Shown here: positions 21,937 through 33,626 of the stretch, in pieces | Numbering within the stretch: the first letter of the stretch is position 1 | How the letters are laid out: every line of letters starts with the position of its first letter | Assembly (NCBI GenBank): GCA_013397795.1 | Contig: VZTJ01000074.1 | Coordinates: 137,614 to 201,613, forward strand | Direction: 5' to 3' | Length of the DNA: 64,000 nucleotides | Source of the DNA: Orthonyx spaldingii | Taxonomy: Eukaryota > Chordata > Aves > Passeriformes > Orthonychidae | Translations under genes and position numbers: made by a program | The notes under the pieces: model-generated | The model's input: the letters and a program-made list of their open reading frames with translations, nothing else | The model's database searches: none | Told to the model about the DNA's origin: nothing

Positions 21937-22499
21937 CGACTGCGGCCCACAATACAGCAAGATATGTCAGCTTTTAAATTCTGTCACTGGGTGTTGAACA
22001 AAACTGTTTTTAAAACAAGACTGGCAATCCCAGATTTAGATCCTAATGAGACGCAGCACTGTAATTGTTTCACGATGCTTATATGCTCCATTTTGTTTTC
22101 ATTTTTGCATTGCTTCTGTTTTTCTTATCTCCTGCCAAACAGAGGAAGAGTACCACATATGTTACATTCATAACCAAGATGTTTTGCTGCATCGAGAACA
22201 TGTCCTCCAGATGCAAAATGCCTTTGTGTTGTAGCTCAGCTTCTTCCTTTGCATAGGTACATTGGTTATGTGCCAACATAAGAACACTCTTGAGGGCAGC
22301 CCTGTGTTTCTCCAGGGCCTGGAGCTCTGGAAAGGGGCACCCAGAGGCTGTCCCAGGGGAACTTCAAAGATCTGACTCCCCCTTAGGGATTTCCAGCTCT
22401 TAAGCATTAATTTCAGATGGCAGAATTAATTGTGTCTGAGTGCACCCTGACAGGAATGCCCTGAGACCATCAATACATCTCCTCTGTCACAATCCCGCA

Positions 22500-22740
22500 G
22501 GGTGCTCAGGTAATTAACCACACTGAGTAATCAGTTGGCACCTCTATGGTGTGGAAGACTGGGAAGTGCATACAGATGGATTATTCAGCCAAGAGAAAGA
22601 CATTCATATAACTAGATTGACAGTGATTAATATTGGTTATTATTTTATGACAGCAGCAGCTGTACGTTCCAGTCAAGGTCAAGGCAGCGCTGTGACTGCA
22701 GAGATGCTTTTCTGCAGCCAGCAGTCTCTACTCAACAGAG
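22500..22740. promoter_or_regulatory. Candidate enhancer with NR5A/ERR-type site
   Basis: TCAAGGTCA at 22673-22681 is an exact extended nuclear-receptor half-site of the NR5A/ERR type. An E-box CAGCTG lies at 22657-22662. Homeodomain or HNF1-like AT-rich motifs occur nearby (GGTAATTAACCAC near 22510 and GTGATTAATATTGG near 22623). The segment is 5 kb downstream of HAO1, a liver gene. The functional link is inference only. Confidence 0.3.
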
Positions 22741-24783
22741 TCGGAAGGGTAAATTGACAGGCAGAGGAAGAGAAATTTTCTCTCTGAAATGGGGGCAGAA
22801 ACAAACTGATTCCCCCAGCTAAGTCCTATAACTTTCCCTTCCACTACCTTAATTCGCTTTTCTCCCTAAGGTAGGTAGCTCTGGGGTGGACAACACACAC
22901 CACAAACACTCAGCAACCCTGGGGAAGATCCACAGGTGAACAGAGCAGAGGTGGAGCTAGGGCACAGCAGAGCCTTTAACCTGTGTGATTTTCCTTGCAG
23001 AAGGTGAAGCCCCTTATACGACTGAGACTCTGCCAGTTTGCCAAGTAAAATCTGATTGTGGTGGCTTTGCAACATGGGAATGGAAGACCTCTTGTTTCTC
23101 CCTGGTTTTCTAAAATTTGGTAACATAACATGATTTTAGTTCACTTTTTCCCCAAGAACTTTTAGTAGTACACTAACCCCTTTAATTCTGTGCACTGTGT
23201 TTAATTAGGTTTTCCTTTTCGGAGAACTGAAAGCAGTGGATTTTAAACAATTAGTTGTCATTAAAAAGGTTTCTGCAAAGCAGATATTCACCATTAGGTT
23301 TATTTCATGGGAGATTAGTCTCATTTTCAAGACAGTCACAAAGATTTCAAAGGAAGGTGTGAAAATCCTACAATAAGGTGACATGGCATAAACTGAGCTG
23401 TTACCTGAATTCAGGATGTGTATTGTACACATCTCTACTTAGTATGGTCAGCAAATTAGTTCAGCATGTTCTGTTATTGGACCCAGAAACCCAGCATGGG
23501 TGTGAGATAAACAATCTTCCTGACAGATGAGACCTGAATGCTGATCAGAGATGGGAATTCAAACAGCAGGATCACCTCCCATATCTAAGCTTCCTTCTTC
23601 TGGGTCTGTACACCTACTTCATCAAAGACAGAGGTTAAAGGGTGTAGGTGAAGGTCTCTATTATAATTTTAATACAAATTGTCACTGACTTAGGATTTAC
23701 ATGTCTGCAGCCTTCCCATCAGGTAGTTAAGATCAGCAAAAATTACTGAATTTGGTACAAATTCCTTTTTACAAGCTTATGTCTCTACTCAGGAATGTGG
23801 GAAAACTAAAGAAGTGCCCTTCATACAAGAAACTCCACTGGCAAGCTCTTTGAAAGAGTTATAAACAGAGACATTTATATCAGGAAAAGGGAACTTGTGC
23901 TTTCCTGAGACTGTGACCAACAGAATTTATCTGCAATTAAAGAGTAAGAGTTGGCACTAATCCACCTCATTTCCTTACTGCCTGCTGGTGAGTTTGTTCC
24001 ACAGCTCCTCATCCATGGCTGCAGGGCTGGGGCTGGCAGCATCCATCTCTTGGTTGTGGCATTGCATCTTATTGTATCCTGTATATTTATTGCCACACCA
24101 GCCTTTGCTGTGACATCCTTGCTTTGGATCTCACAGGGAACCTGGAATGAGAAAGATGTGTGGGATTTCTGGGCAGAGTCTTTTTCCTTTGAAAATAGTT
24201 GGAAATGAGGTGTGGACAGGTGTGGGTGTTGGTGAAGGGTTTTTGGCCAGACAGTAGGAGCTCATTTTTATTGTTCAAGAGCCCCCTACCCAGGATTAAA
24301 GTTGAAGGTTTGCCAGATGGGACAAGGGACCTCCCAAGGCCTGTGGTGCTTCAGCACCACTTTATATAGTAGAGAAAGCACCAAGTCTCGTGGCAGAGGA
24401 ACCCAGCCCCTGGTTCCCATATACCATCTATGGCCATGGTAAGGAATCTAAAAAGGAGACTGGCAAAGACCTTCAAGTGAACCTACACATTCAGTTCTCC
24501 CTACCTTCCCAAGGGGCACATAAGTTTTCATAGGTTCACTGGAAGTTTTGTAGTATCCCATCAAGTTCATAGTATTTGAATTGGTGCAGCTTGCAGCTAT
24601 CATGTGAGGTGCTTGATGGTTGCTTTTATCAGGAATTTTGAGGCCACAGCTGGAGGAAAGCAGCAAGTTCTGTGACAAGGCTTCTGTGGTGATTATTCTT
24701 AGTTTGGCAAGGCCTGTGCAGTAACCTTCTAAATGCTGCTGGTATTTCCCAGACAAACTTGGACTGTTACAGAGTTGGTGCTG

Positions 24784-24910
24784 AATCATAGAATCATGGA
24801 ATGGCTTGGGTTGAAAGGGACCTTAAAGCTCATCTCATTCCAACCCTCCTGCCACGGGCAGGGACACCTTCCACTACACCAGGCTGCTCAGAGCTGCACT
24901 CAAACCATCT
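24784..24910 (-). mobile_element. CR1 LINE 3' end, antisense
   Basis: The reverse complement of the CR1 tail is clear. ATCATAGAATCATGGAATGG (terminal repeat) is followed by TTGGGTTGAAAGGGACC, CCAACCCTCCTGCC, GGGCAGGGACACCTTCCACT and ACCAGGCTGCTCAGAGC. This is the best-preserved CR1 in the window. The 5' end is truncated. Confidence 0.93.
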
Positions 24911-27900
24911 TGTGTGAAAGGAAAGATGAACAGCCCCGGTGCATGACATGCACACTTCAATGTATAAATAACCTCAGAAATAACCTTATGATCTCTGTAC
25001 TTCACTCTCCGTGTTATTTATCCATAAACTATACCTTGAACAGATTCAGTCTCCCAACCTTTGCTTTTTGTGTGCTCCCTGCTAACCTGCCACAGCTGTA
25101 CAGCAGGCCTGAGAGACATCTCTGATCATTCCAGCTCCAGCTTATGTTCTGGTTATTCAGTGGTGCCAGAGACACTCAGAAGACCTTCTGGCATCATTAA
25201 TAGTCCTCCTCCTGTTAATCTAGGGATAGTCACTTGCAAGTAGTTATAAATTTGTAACTGCTGCATAGCAGACTACAAAACCACACCCAACCAAAATAAT
25301 TTGCTGGTATGCTAATGAACATCAACCCAGACAGTTCAACCATCTGCGTGCTCTGCTTTTTATCAGTTTCAAGTGTGCTGGGTTTGGGTGTACGTGTCCC
25401 CTCTGCAAGCATAAAACCATACTTTTGATCTATCGCAGAAAGGCCCTTTTGCCATGAAGATAAAAAGATTAAAAAATGATTCCTTTTGATTCTCAATCCT
25501 TTTTCCATTATTGCTCTGATATGGATGGGAGCATATTGTCAAGTTGTTATTGAGGATGTAGAGTGCCTCCAAAGAATAAGGAACTGTAGAGCACATCCAG
25601 CCCCCAAGCTCAATTATTAATTTGTGTTTCTGTTTACTGATGTGTTTGGAAATCTTCAGTACTGTGTGATGAGCAAAGATATTGGCTGCAACACAGAGTG
25701 TGTCTCAGCCAACACTGTGGCTGCTGCCATGATTTCTAGAGCTGTGGTTGCAGCACCATCATTCCATTCTGACTGAATCTGTGCACTGGGTATTTACCTT
25801 GGAGGATTTTTTTTTTTGCATCTGAGAAGCTTTTTGGTTATTAACACAGGAAAAGCAATATGTCTGTTACTACAAATATTAATATATGGGAATGCAGGAG
25901 AGAGCATCCTGAGCTAACCTTTTCCAGTCTCACCTTCCCACTCTCATGAGAAAATGGCTATGGAGAAGAAATTCCTTGAAGTTTCTCTTTCCTTTTATAC
26001 TTGGAATCAGCACAGACTCTATTCCCAGTGCCTCACTGGGTGTGAGGAGGTGTCACTGTGATTAGTTTTCTCCGCCCTTGTTTTTGTGTGTAGTGCTGGC
26101 CACAGTCAGCACATCCTCCGGTGCCGCGTCATCACGGTAAACGCCAGAACAGCTCATCCCAATATTTGTATGCTCAGTAAGAGTGTCAATTAACTACCCT
26201 TCACTTCTGCTGTCACAAAGACACTTCCGTTGCCCCAACAAGATGCTTTTAAGCATCGCAATAGCATGTAAACAGCTGAAAAAACCAGGACCATCAGCCT
26301 GGTAAGAATGTTGGACTTTTGGGTGTAGTGAAAAAAACTAGTTAGAGTGTAACTTTAGGGGATGTTTAGTGTCAAAAGCAGAAATTCCTAGTAAAATGTT
26401 TTCCATTTGTGAATTTAAATTTTCCAAATCAAGTGATCCTAAGTCCATTCCAGCACACAATTTAGGTCTGCACAACAAAACTTTGCACATATGTCTGGCT
26501 AAGTGGCTGCCTTTTTCTCTTATGTGTAATGTGCACACCCAAGCAGTTACTTGTATGTGGGAGCAGAGGAGCCATGCTGAGGTGTGTATTCAACATCTGC
26601 CTTATATTTTTTTCCTGCCCCAATCATGACTTTTTGGAATTCACTTATGTCCATAGCTGAGTGGTTCTGAAGAATAAAGGACTGGTATCAGCTAAAGGCT
26701 GCCTGAGATCCTCATGGAACCTGAGTCTGATTTCACAGAGATGAAACTGCTTTTTGCTCGTAGGTGGAAGCCGTGCAGGACCCAACACCTCTGCAGCCTT
26801 TGCCAGTGCAAAGTAAAAAGATGGAGAGAGTACCTGGTCTTGGTTTGGAGATGCAAGATGATATTGAAGCTCTTTCATCTCAAGAAAGGATATACAGGAT
26901 GTGGCTGAAAGCTGAAGGTATTAAAAACAAAGCATGAGGGCTTTTTTTTTTAGCAACAAAGATTATGAGTGTTGGAATGGTCTCAAGGAATGTGGTAAAT
27001 TGTCCTTTGTAGTCTTTACATTATATAGAGATTTTTTTTTTTAAAGATCAGCTCTATTTTGGCCAAAAGATTTTGGAGAGTTGTTGGGTGAAAGGTTCTG
27101 GCTTTTTCTTGCCCAAAATCAAATAGGATGATTGTAACATCTCTAGAACCTTCTAAGTGTATCACCTTCCTTTAGGAAGCTAATGTTTTTGGTATTCATT
27201 TTCTTTATTTATGGCTGAACCTATGTGAATCAGACATGATAGGATAGTTTGCATGATTGATTTGTGCAACCCAAGCTACAAAAAGGTCTTCCAGTTCCCT
27301 GATCCTGAATGGTGCTGAGCCTCTTTATCAGGATGTCCCAATGGCTCTGGGCATTTAGGATTTTTAATCCTCTAAGATCCAGTGTTGATACCTTCCTGAA
27401 TTAGACTCATTAAAGCTCTGCACTCTCACCTTGTTTCAATGACATCTCTGCTTTTGACTTTGCTGGTGTAGCTACATCAGATGTCTCGCTGTCTTGCTGA
27501 CCCACGGTAGGTTTGAGAGCATAATTTCAGGCTTTGTGAGAATGGAACATTTCTAAAGCAGTGGCCCCTCACTAATCTGCAGAGAGAAAACACGTATGAC
27601 AGGCAGTGGGGATTCCATTTTTCAGCATCCAGGGTTTAAGACAGGCTTAAAGGAGTCTTATTAAAAGTGTTTTCCAGTGCATGTGGCTCCTTCTGACAGC
27701 ACCCAGGTGGTTAAGAAACCAGCATTAAGAATAAAAGCCATTTCTCTTTTCTGCACAACAAATGGTTCAAGTGTCTGGTATTCGATTCAGAAAGGAAACC
27801 TGCAGCAGTCATGTCCCCTGAAATAAACCAACCAACATTTTGAGCTGCCAACACTTCTGTCTATTACGTCAGGGCATCGCAAAGTTTAAAGCATAGCAAA

Positions 27901-29199
27901 GTAATATATATTTATTTTTTTTTTCAGTAATCCCAGGGTAAATATTAGGTAGACAGCATTTCTGCTTTGTGCATTAAAAGCCCGACTGATTTTGAAAAGC
28001 CTGCAAGTGCACTTTGGGGATTTCAGAAAGTGTCATTTGACCATGAGCTAAGAGCAGAAGCTGCCATTTTGCAGATGGGGCAGGAGGGAAAGGCGTTTGG
28101 CCTCATTCATAACTTCACAGCTACTGCAAATATCAGCTGATGAATATTTATGTTATGACTGGCAGAGGCCCGAAAGGCAAACGGGAGAGGAGCGGAGGGG
28201 GAAGCTTAAGTTAGGAAAATGGTTGTCTGATCTCTGTGGGATTTCTTTACCAACACTTTCCATGCTTGAACAGTAGCTGCTGAATGAAATCATTATGTAC
28301 TGAGCCCCTGTGCAGGAAAACAAGGTTTGTCAAGACTCTGTTCGTTAGCACCTCGTACTTCGTTTGAACCTTGGACATTTGCTGGGCCCTGTAAAGGGAA
28401 GTTTTTTTCTTTTCAAATACTCTATAGGGTGGGCCAGTTTTCTTTTGTTTAGTCATAGTTTAATTAGTATTGTACTTGAATTTTAAAGAAGAGGTGAGTG
28501 CCATTCCTCTCTATATAACGTAATTTCAAAGTAATGTATTTCTTCATACTTGTATTATTTCAAATCAACCACTTTGAGAGGGGAAAAATCCCAACCTCTT
28601 CCTTTTGCCTTCACCAGGCAGTAAATTAACAGCAAGGAACAACTTTCAATAAAGCTCACCAACATTACTTCACCATTGGGATGGATCAAGCCCAGGAAGG
28701 AAACTGGCTGGAATAAGGAACCACTGGAAGGCAGCAAGGGCTTAGCAAAGTGATGGTGACTGCGGGTGGGCAGGCCGAGCCCCTTCATGGGACCACAGGG
28801 TCAGAGGTTTAGGGCTTCATGAAATGCAAACATAAATAAGGGCAGGCAAACTGAGTTAGATATACAGAAAAAATAAAAGTGCCCACAACCACTTGGTCAC
28901 CTCAGAAAATCCTTCCCCAGGGGCTCTGCACATTCACCAGGTTCTGCTTCAGAGAACAGGGAAAAACCTGGATTTTGACTACTGTACTTCTTCAGAAAAA
29001 AATCCTGAAACTTGGCTCTAATTTGTCTCCTGTTTATCTGGGTGGTGGCTTTTCTTATACTGCTTATTTAGAGACACCTCAATGCCTTTACGAGAAGGAA
29101 AATCTTCAGGAAAATCTTCAGGAAAAGCCCGCGTGAAAGAAACCGCATAAAATCCCCTCCCAACTTTTTTCTATTCCTTTCTACCCCGCTGGGAGAACC
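24911..29199. other. Intergenic DNA, no gene recognised
   Basis: AT-rich sequence with a 12-T run near 25807-25818, a splice-flanked 43-bp CpG-bearing segment at 26094-26136 and a candidate regulatory stretch at 27840-28190. A tandem duplication of GGAAAATCTTCA occurs at 29098-29125. No coding exon could be supported. Confidence 0.7.
27840..28190. promoter_or_regulatory. Candidate non-coding regulatory segment with CRE half-site
   Basis: TTACGTCA at 27864-27871 matches an ATF/CREB site. GCATCGCAA, a C/EBP-ATF-like composite, follows within 10 bp. Further on, 28060-28125 (CCATTTTGCAGATGGGG and onward) has some resemblance to a MIR core, so part of the segment may be an exapted SINE. The call rests on motifs only. 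Confidence 0.25.
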
Positions 29200-29289
29200 C
29201 TGTGTGTCCCATTTACAGGAACCAGCAGATGGTGCTGCAATACACCAAGTATTTATTTCCCTGGAAAGGGAAAACCTGGGATAGATCTA

Positions 29290-29660
29290 CTCGGGGCTGC
29301 CTCTGCCTACCTCCAGCTCCTGAGGGCAGCCGCTTCCCCTTCCCCCCACGGCAGCCCCGTGCAATAGCAAACGCAGCCGGTGCCACTCCACTCTCTCCCG
29401 AGGGCGGGCGAATGGCCCCATCGTTATTTCCAAATATCCGAAGAAGTTTCTGGTGGGGAGGGGGCTTTGGGAGTGAGGGGAAGGTGTCTGGGCAGGGCTG
29501 TGGGGGCGGCAAGGCAGCCATGAGGCCCCGGCGCTTTGCCCTCGCGGTGAGGGCTTTGGCGGGCTCCCCTCAGGGAGGGCGGCCATGTTTGACTCCCTCC
29601 CCGCCGCTTTCGTCGGTGCTGGTTTTGTGCCCGCAGCTTGGAGTGGAGGTGCTTGGGGCG
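29290..29660. promoter_or_regulatory. Isolated small CpG island
   Basis: About 24 CpGs occur in roughly 370 bp of GC-rich DNA, while several kb on either side are AT-rich and CpG-poor. GCGGCCATGTTT at 29579-29590 resembles a YY1 site. GCAGCCATGAGG at 29515-29526 is a good Kozak context and is followed at 29548 by a donor-like GCG/GTGAGG. On the minus strand there are also ATGs in good context (ATGGCTGCC and ATGGCCGCC). It could promote an unannotated transcript on either strand. No recognisable protein is encoded: the overlapping frames (up to 153 codons) are Pro/Gly/Arg-rich as expected from composition. Confidence 0.45.
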
Positions 29661-31590
29661 TAGGGAATGGCAGGTTTTCCCTCAAAAATTTAATAAAGAT
29701 ATCTCAACGTCCTAAGAAATAACGATGTATTTGTGTCCAGTCCTGCTGCCAGCCCAGCAGCAATTTTTGGGAGCTTCCCCTCTCAGGGTGCTGAGGGCTG
29801 CCCAATTGCTGCCTCCACCGCCTGCCTCCAGCCTCTGTAGTGAAAATACTGAGGAGAATCCTCCCCAGAAAAGGACAGGAGAGAGACATGGGGAATTTGG
29901 ACTGAGGTGCAGAAACATAGGCAAGGACAATGAGCAAGCAGGTCATACTTATGCAGAGGCTCTGCTAAACATGCCAAGGGTGAACTAGGAACAGTGTGGA
30001 TGTGATACCGTATTTTTTATAGAAAAAATTATGTGGAAAACAGGCAACTTCTTAAAACATTTAGTGTTTATTTGTGGGATTGTCCCATTAACACCTGTAA
30101 ACCCATGGTGTGCTGTGAGGAGAAGGGGTTGAGAAGCTGCTCACCAGCAACAACAAGGAGGGATGGCACAAATAGGGAGGCACAGGTTAGGGAAAGATAC
30201 AGGACAACCCTATGCATCTGTTTTTGTTATACCACTGAGCTGTAAAGTTGAAAAATGATTTTAAAAGCAAGGGATGTGCCAGAAGTACTGGTGTGTCCCG
30301 CTTATGGGCACTTGGGGCATTCTGTGCAAATTGAACTTTTTTCCCCCCTGTTTTTTTAGATGGCTTAATATTGCAGAAGTGGAAGGGAAGATCAACAACA
30401 CACTTGAAGTATGGAGCCTTTTCCCTGATCCCTCTGGCACCAAACTGCACCAGAGTGAACTTAGGACGGAAGCAAACCCTGGCTGCTCCCATCTTTTCAT
30501 TGCTGTAAACCAAAACATGGAGTTTATTTCAGTGTGGAGGCTGCATGTGAGAAGGCCCTCAGGTTTCTTTTTTTGGTTAGAAAAGTTAATAACCAGGTGG
30601 GCTGAGAAGGATAACTTGTGCATGATTTACTGGACAGCAGGGGAGCAAGTGAAGGGGCCTTGCTGGAGCGATTTGCATCCAGGGAATGTGGGGCTATACC
30701 CAGAGGTTTGCACACTGATGCTCCACAGACTACAGTTGCAGTTCCCAGAACCGAGACTGCCTACATTCCTTTCACAAGTAAATAGCAAAACTTTTCTTTT
30801 CACTGCAGGGTAGTTTGATCATTGTGACTTGTGTGTGTAGGCTTCTGGTTGGCTTTTTATCTGCTCAGTAGCTTTTTGGGAAGGTGACCCATTTGTTTCT
30901 AATCAAAAGCACCTAGGGAAACCTGCTGCATAAGAGAGATTATTCATCTTGGCAAGGAAAAAAGGATGGAAAGACAATTACTGTGTCTTGTAACTAATAC
31001 ATGACTCAAAACATAAACAAGAGTGCTGCTGACGCGATAGCCTCATCCCCTCAACTTGAATTCAATCTGAGGCATCAGGGTGAAACATGAAGTAGTTCCC
31101 CTGAAGCCATGTTGCTCTGGCATTGCATCTAAAGCCGCTGAAGCTAGTGCATAACTTAGAGAAAATGGAGCTGTTTAAGTGGCTCATGCCTATTACAAAC
31201 ATAAAATTGGTAGATCTCTGGTGTAGTCTTTATGTTTTGATTTAGCAGGTAGAAGGTGGATTTCATAAGCAGTCTCAAAGTTGCAGCCTGCAGCCCTACT
31301 GAAGGCTTCTGCTGTGACTCGGACAAAACCTGCCAAGTAATCTCACCTTTTCCTCCTCACCAGACTCTCCTCTGCCGTTCTTGGATTTGCTGTATGATGC
31401 AGATTTTGATTTCATCTCTGTGTGGGAATGGATGTTGGTGTTCCTTTTGCAGGATAAGGTGGCTTTGAGTTGATTTTTTTGTCCTTTTACAGTGTGCCTG
31501 TCCATATCTCTACTCCAAATGGTTTGAGGAGCTGGAAATCAGAGTGTGAAAGGGTGGGTCCTTGCAGGGGCCCCTCATGTGCAGGGTCTG
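29661..31590. other. Intergenic DNA with an exon-like open frame at 30361-30777
   Basis: AATAAA occurs at 29692-29697, just after the CpG island. A strong acceptor-like tract (TTTTTTCCCCCCTGTTTTTTTAG) ends at 30360. A 179-codon frame (30274-30813) runs through it, and a GTAAAT donor-like site follows at 30778. The protein is not recognised. Confidence 0.4.
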
Positions 31591-31730
31591 CAGAATTTTA
31601 AAATGTTTGAGTTGAGAAGGACCTTAAAGACCATCTCATTCCAGCCCCCCTGCCATGGGCAAGGATACCTTCCACCAGACCAGGTTGTTCAGGATCACAT
31701 CCAGCCTGGCCTTGAGCACTTCAAGAAGGT
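31591..31730 (-). mobile_element. CR1 LINE 3' region, antisense
   Basis: TTTGAGTTGAGAAGGACCTT, then CCATCTCATTCCAGCCCCCC, TGCCATGGGCAAGGATACCT, TCCACCAGACCAGGTTGTTC and CCAGCCTGGCCTTGAGCACTTC follow the reverse complement of the CR1 3' end. The terminal repeat itself is lost. It is truncated and inactive. Confidence 0.9.
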
Positions 31731-33610
31731 GAGCTCTGTGCAATAGAACAAATAATTTGCCACATTTATATTTCAGAATATAGCTGAGTGACAATAAGAA
31801 TTATTATTCTATGAGAAAATTGGAAACTCGTGGGGAAATTCAGTAAGTGTCCCAGAAAACTTAAGTTTATTTTCACTGCAGCATTAGTAGCAGTTTTATT
31901 GGCTGATTGAACTGAGGTGGTATTTCAATGATGCACCAGTCAGGGTGACGCTCTTGATACTCTGTATATGAAGAAGCACACCTGTTGCAGATGCTTCCAG
32001 CACTTTAAGGTTTTTCAAAATTACACATTGCAAACATTAGTTTAAAAGAGGCAAGAAATTCAGATTAAAAAAGGATGCTGATTACAGAAACATCTTTCCA
32101 TCTTCTCTTCCTGAGTTTACTTCTTCCTCCCCTCATATTTCGCATTTGTGGTTTTGGGAGCTGAGCTCAAGCACGGAGCTGTTTCATTTCTTCAGGTGGA
32201 AGATCTAGAAGGACACAAAGCCTTAGGCAGGTAAACATTGATTTTGTTGGGGAGACCACGTGGCAGCATTTTGGAGAAAGTGCCTTCGAAGGGTGGGGGC
32301 TGGATCATCCTGCCTGCGGGAGAGCTGCCAAGGGGCTGAGCTCCTCAGCGTGGGGTTCAAGGGGCTGTGGGCTGACTGAGGACAAACCAAAGGTGAGTGA
32401 GCCCACCTGTGAGCTGAAGTTCCCTAGAAAAGAGCGTGCTTCCACCAGCCCCCAAAATGTGACTGTTTTCATGCTTGTTCCAGAGCCAGTCACAGGATGT
32501 AGCATCGTGTTTGTGGAACTCTTGTAGCATTGTACTGCACGAGGCAATGTTTTCTTTAGTGAAGAATCACTTCCCAAAATACAGCCCTACCATGTTTTGC
32601 AATAGGGTGGCAAATACTGCTTGTTTGTCAGCTATGGGGTGTACTGGGATGGCAGGTGATTCATTGCCCAACAGGCAAGAATTTACTTTGTGAGAGATGT
32701 CTAGTTTAGCTTTAAAAAACCTCTATTTTATGTTCAAAAGTCTTGTGAGAATGATAATAATTTGGATGAACTTTCAGATGTGGTTAAGGTGAGTGGTAGA
32801 TTAGGCTTCTAACACCTTGCCAGATTTGGCCAGTCAGTTTTGTGCAGTCAATTTAAAAGAAAAAAATAAATTGTAGCCGTGATTTTATTTCTGATTTAGA
32901 GGAAACTTAAGTTTATACCTTGCTTTGGGATGTGACAATGCACACTTGTTACCCCTGAAAGTGGACAAAAGCAAAGCAGATGAATTTCGGTTTTCTTCTG
33001 GAAGTCCATGAACTTTGGGAGATCACAGTATACCCTCCCATCCAGGAAAGTCTTGTGTGGTTTGAGGTTTTGTTATAGACTTTTTCTCCATCTGTACTCA
33101 GGGTAGATTCATGTCTTAAGTGGAAGCCCAGCAAGGCCAAAGCCAGGTGTTAGGATGTGGCATGGGTGACTCAGTAGGTGGTACACTTCCTTCTTCATCA
33201 ACATTAAATGTGTCCTTTGTGGTAATGGATGGGTCAGCTCCTGGCTGACATGGAAGAAAAACAAAGTCACTACTGAGGCTTTGGTGCTTGTACAGGAAGG
33301 TCCCCTGTCCTCAGAGAAGCACAGATTTTATTCAGGCTGCTCATTTGTGACAAGGCTGGGCTTTGTGGGTCTGGGAAGTGAGAACTGGATTCAGTTGTAC
33401 CATCCACAGTTCCAAGTTCCCTGGTACTCTACTGCTTGGACCCTGTATGAGGGCACAGGAGAGGCCCCTTCAGCTCTCAGAGATCTCCCAGGAGCAAGCT
33501 TCCAGAGACAGGGATAAAACTGTATATCCCATAGTTTTGAACCTCTCTGAAACCTGCCAGGGCTCACAAATGACCGAAGCACGCATGGGTTCTGTTCTGC
33601 TTTAAAAATG

Positions 33611-33626
33611 AAAAAAAAAAAAAAAA
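33611..33626. repeat. A16 homopolymer
   Basis: Sixteen consecutive A residues follow GCTTTAAAAATG. It could be the poly(A) tail of a retroposed sequence, but no source gene or flanking duplication was recognised. Confidence 0.8.

Larger units (their letters stand above)
18041..24783. other. Intergenic DNA downstream of HAO1, no gene recognised
   Basis: This AT-rich sequence contains only short or unrecognised open frames, the longest being 171 codons at 20693-21208 with no known domain. It includes an alternative-exon-like segment at 18717-18784, a fold-back repeat at 21883-21936 and a candidate regulatory segment at 22500-22740. Nothing else could be supported. Confidence 0.7.
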
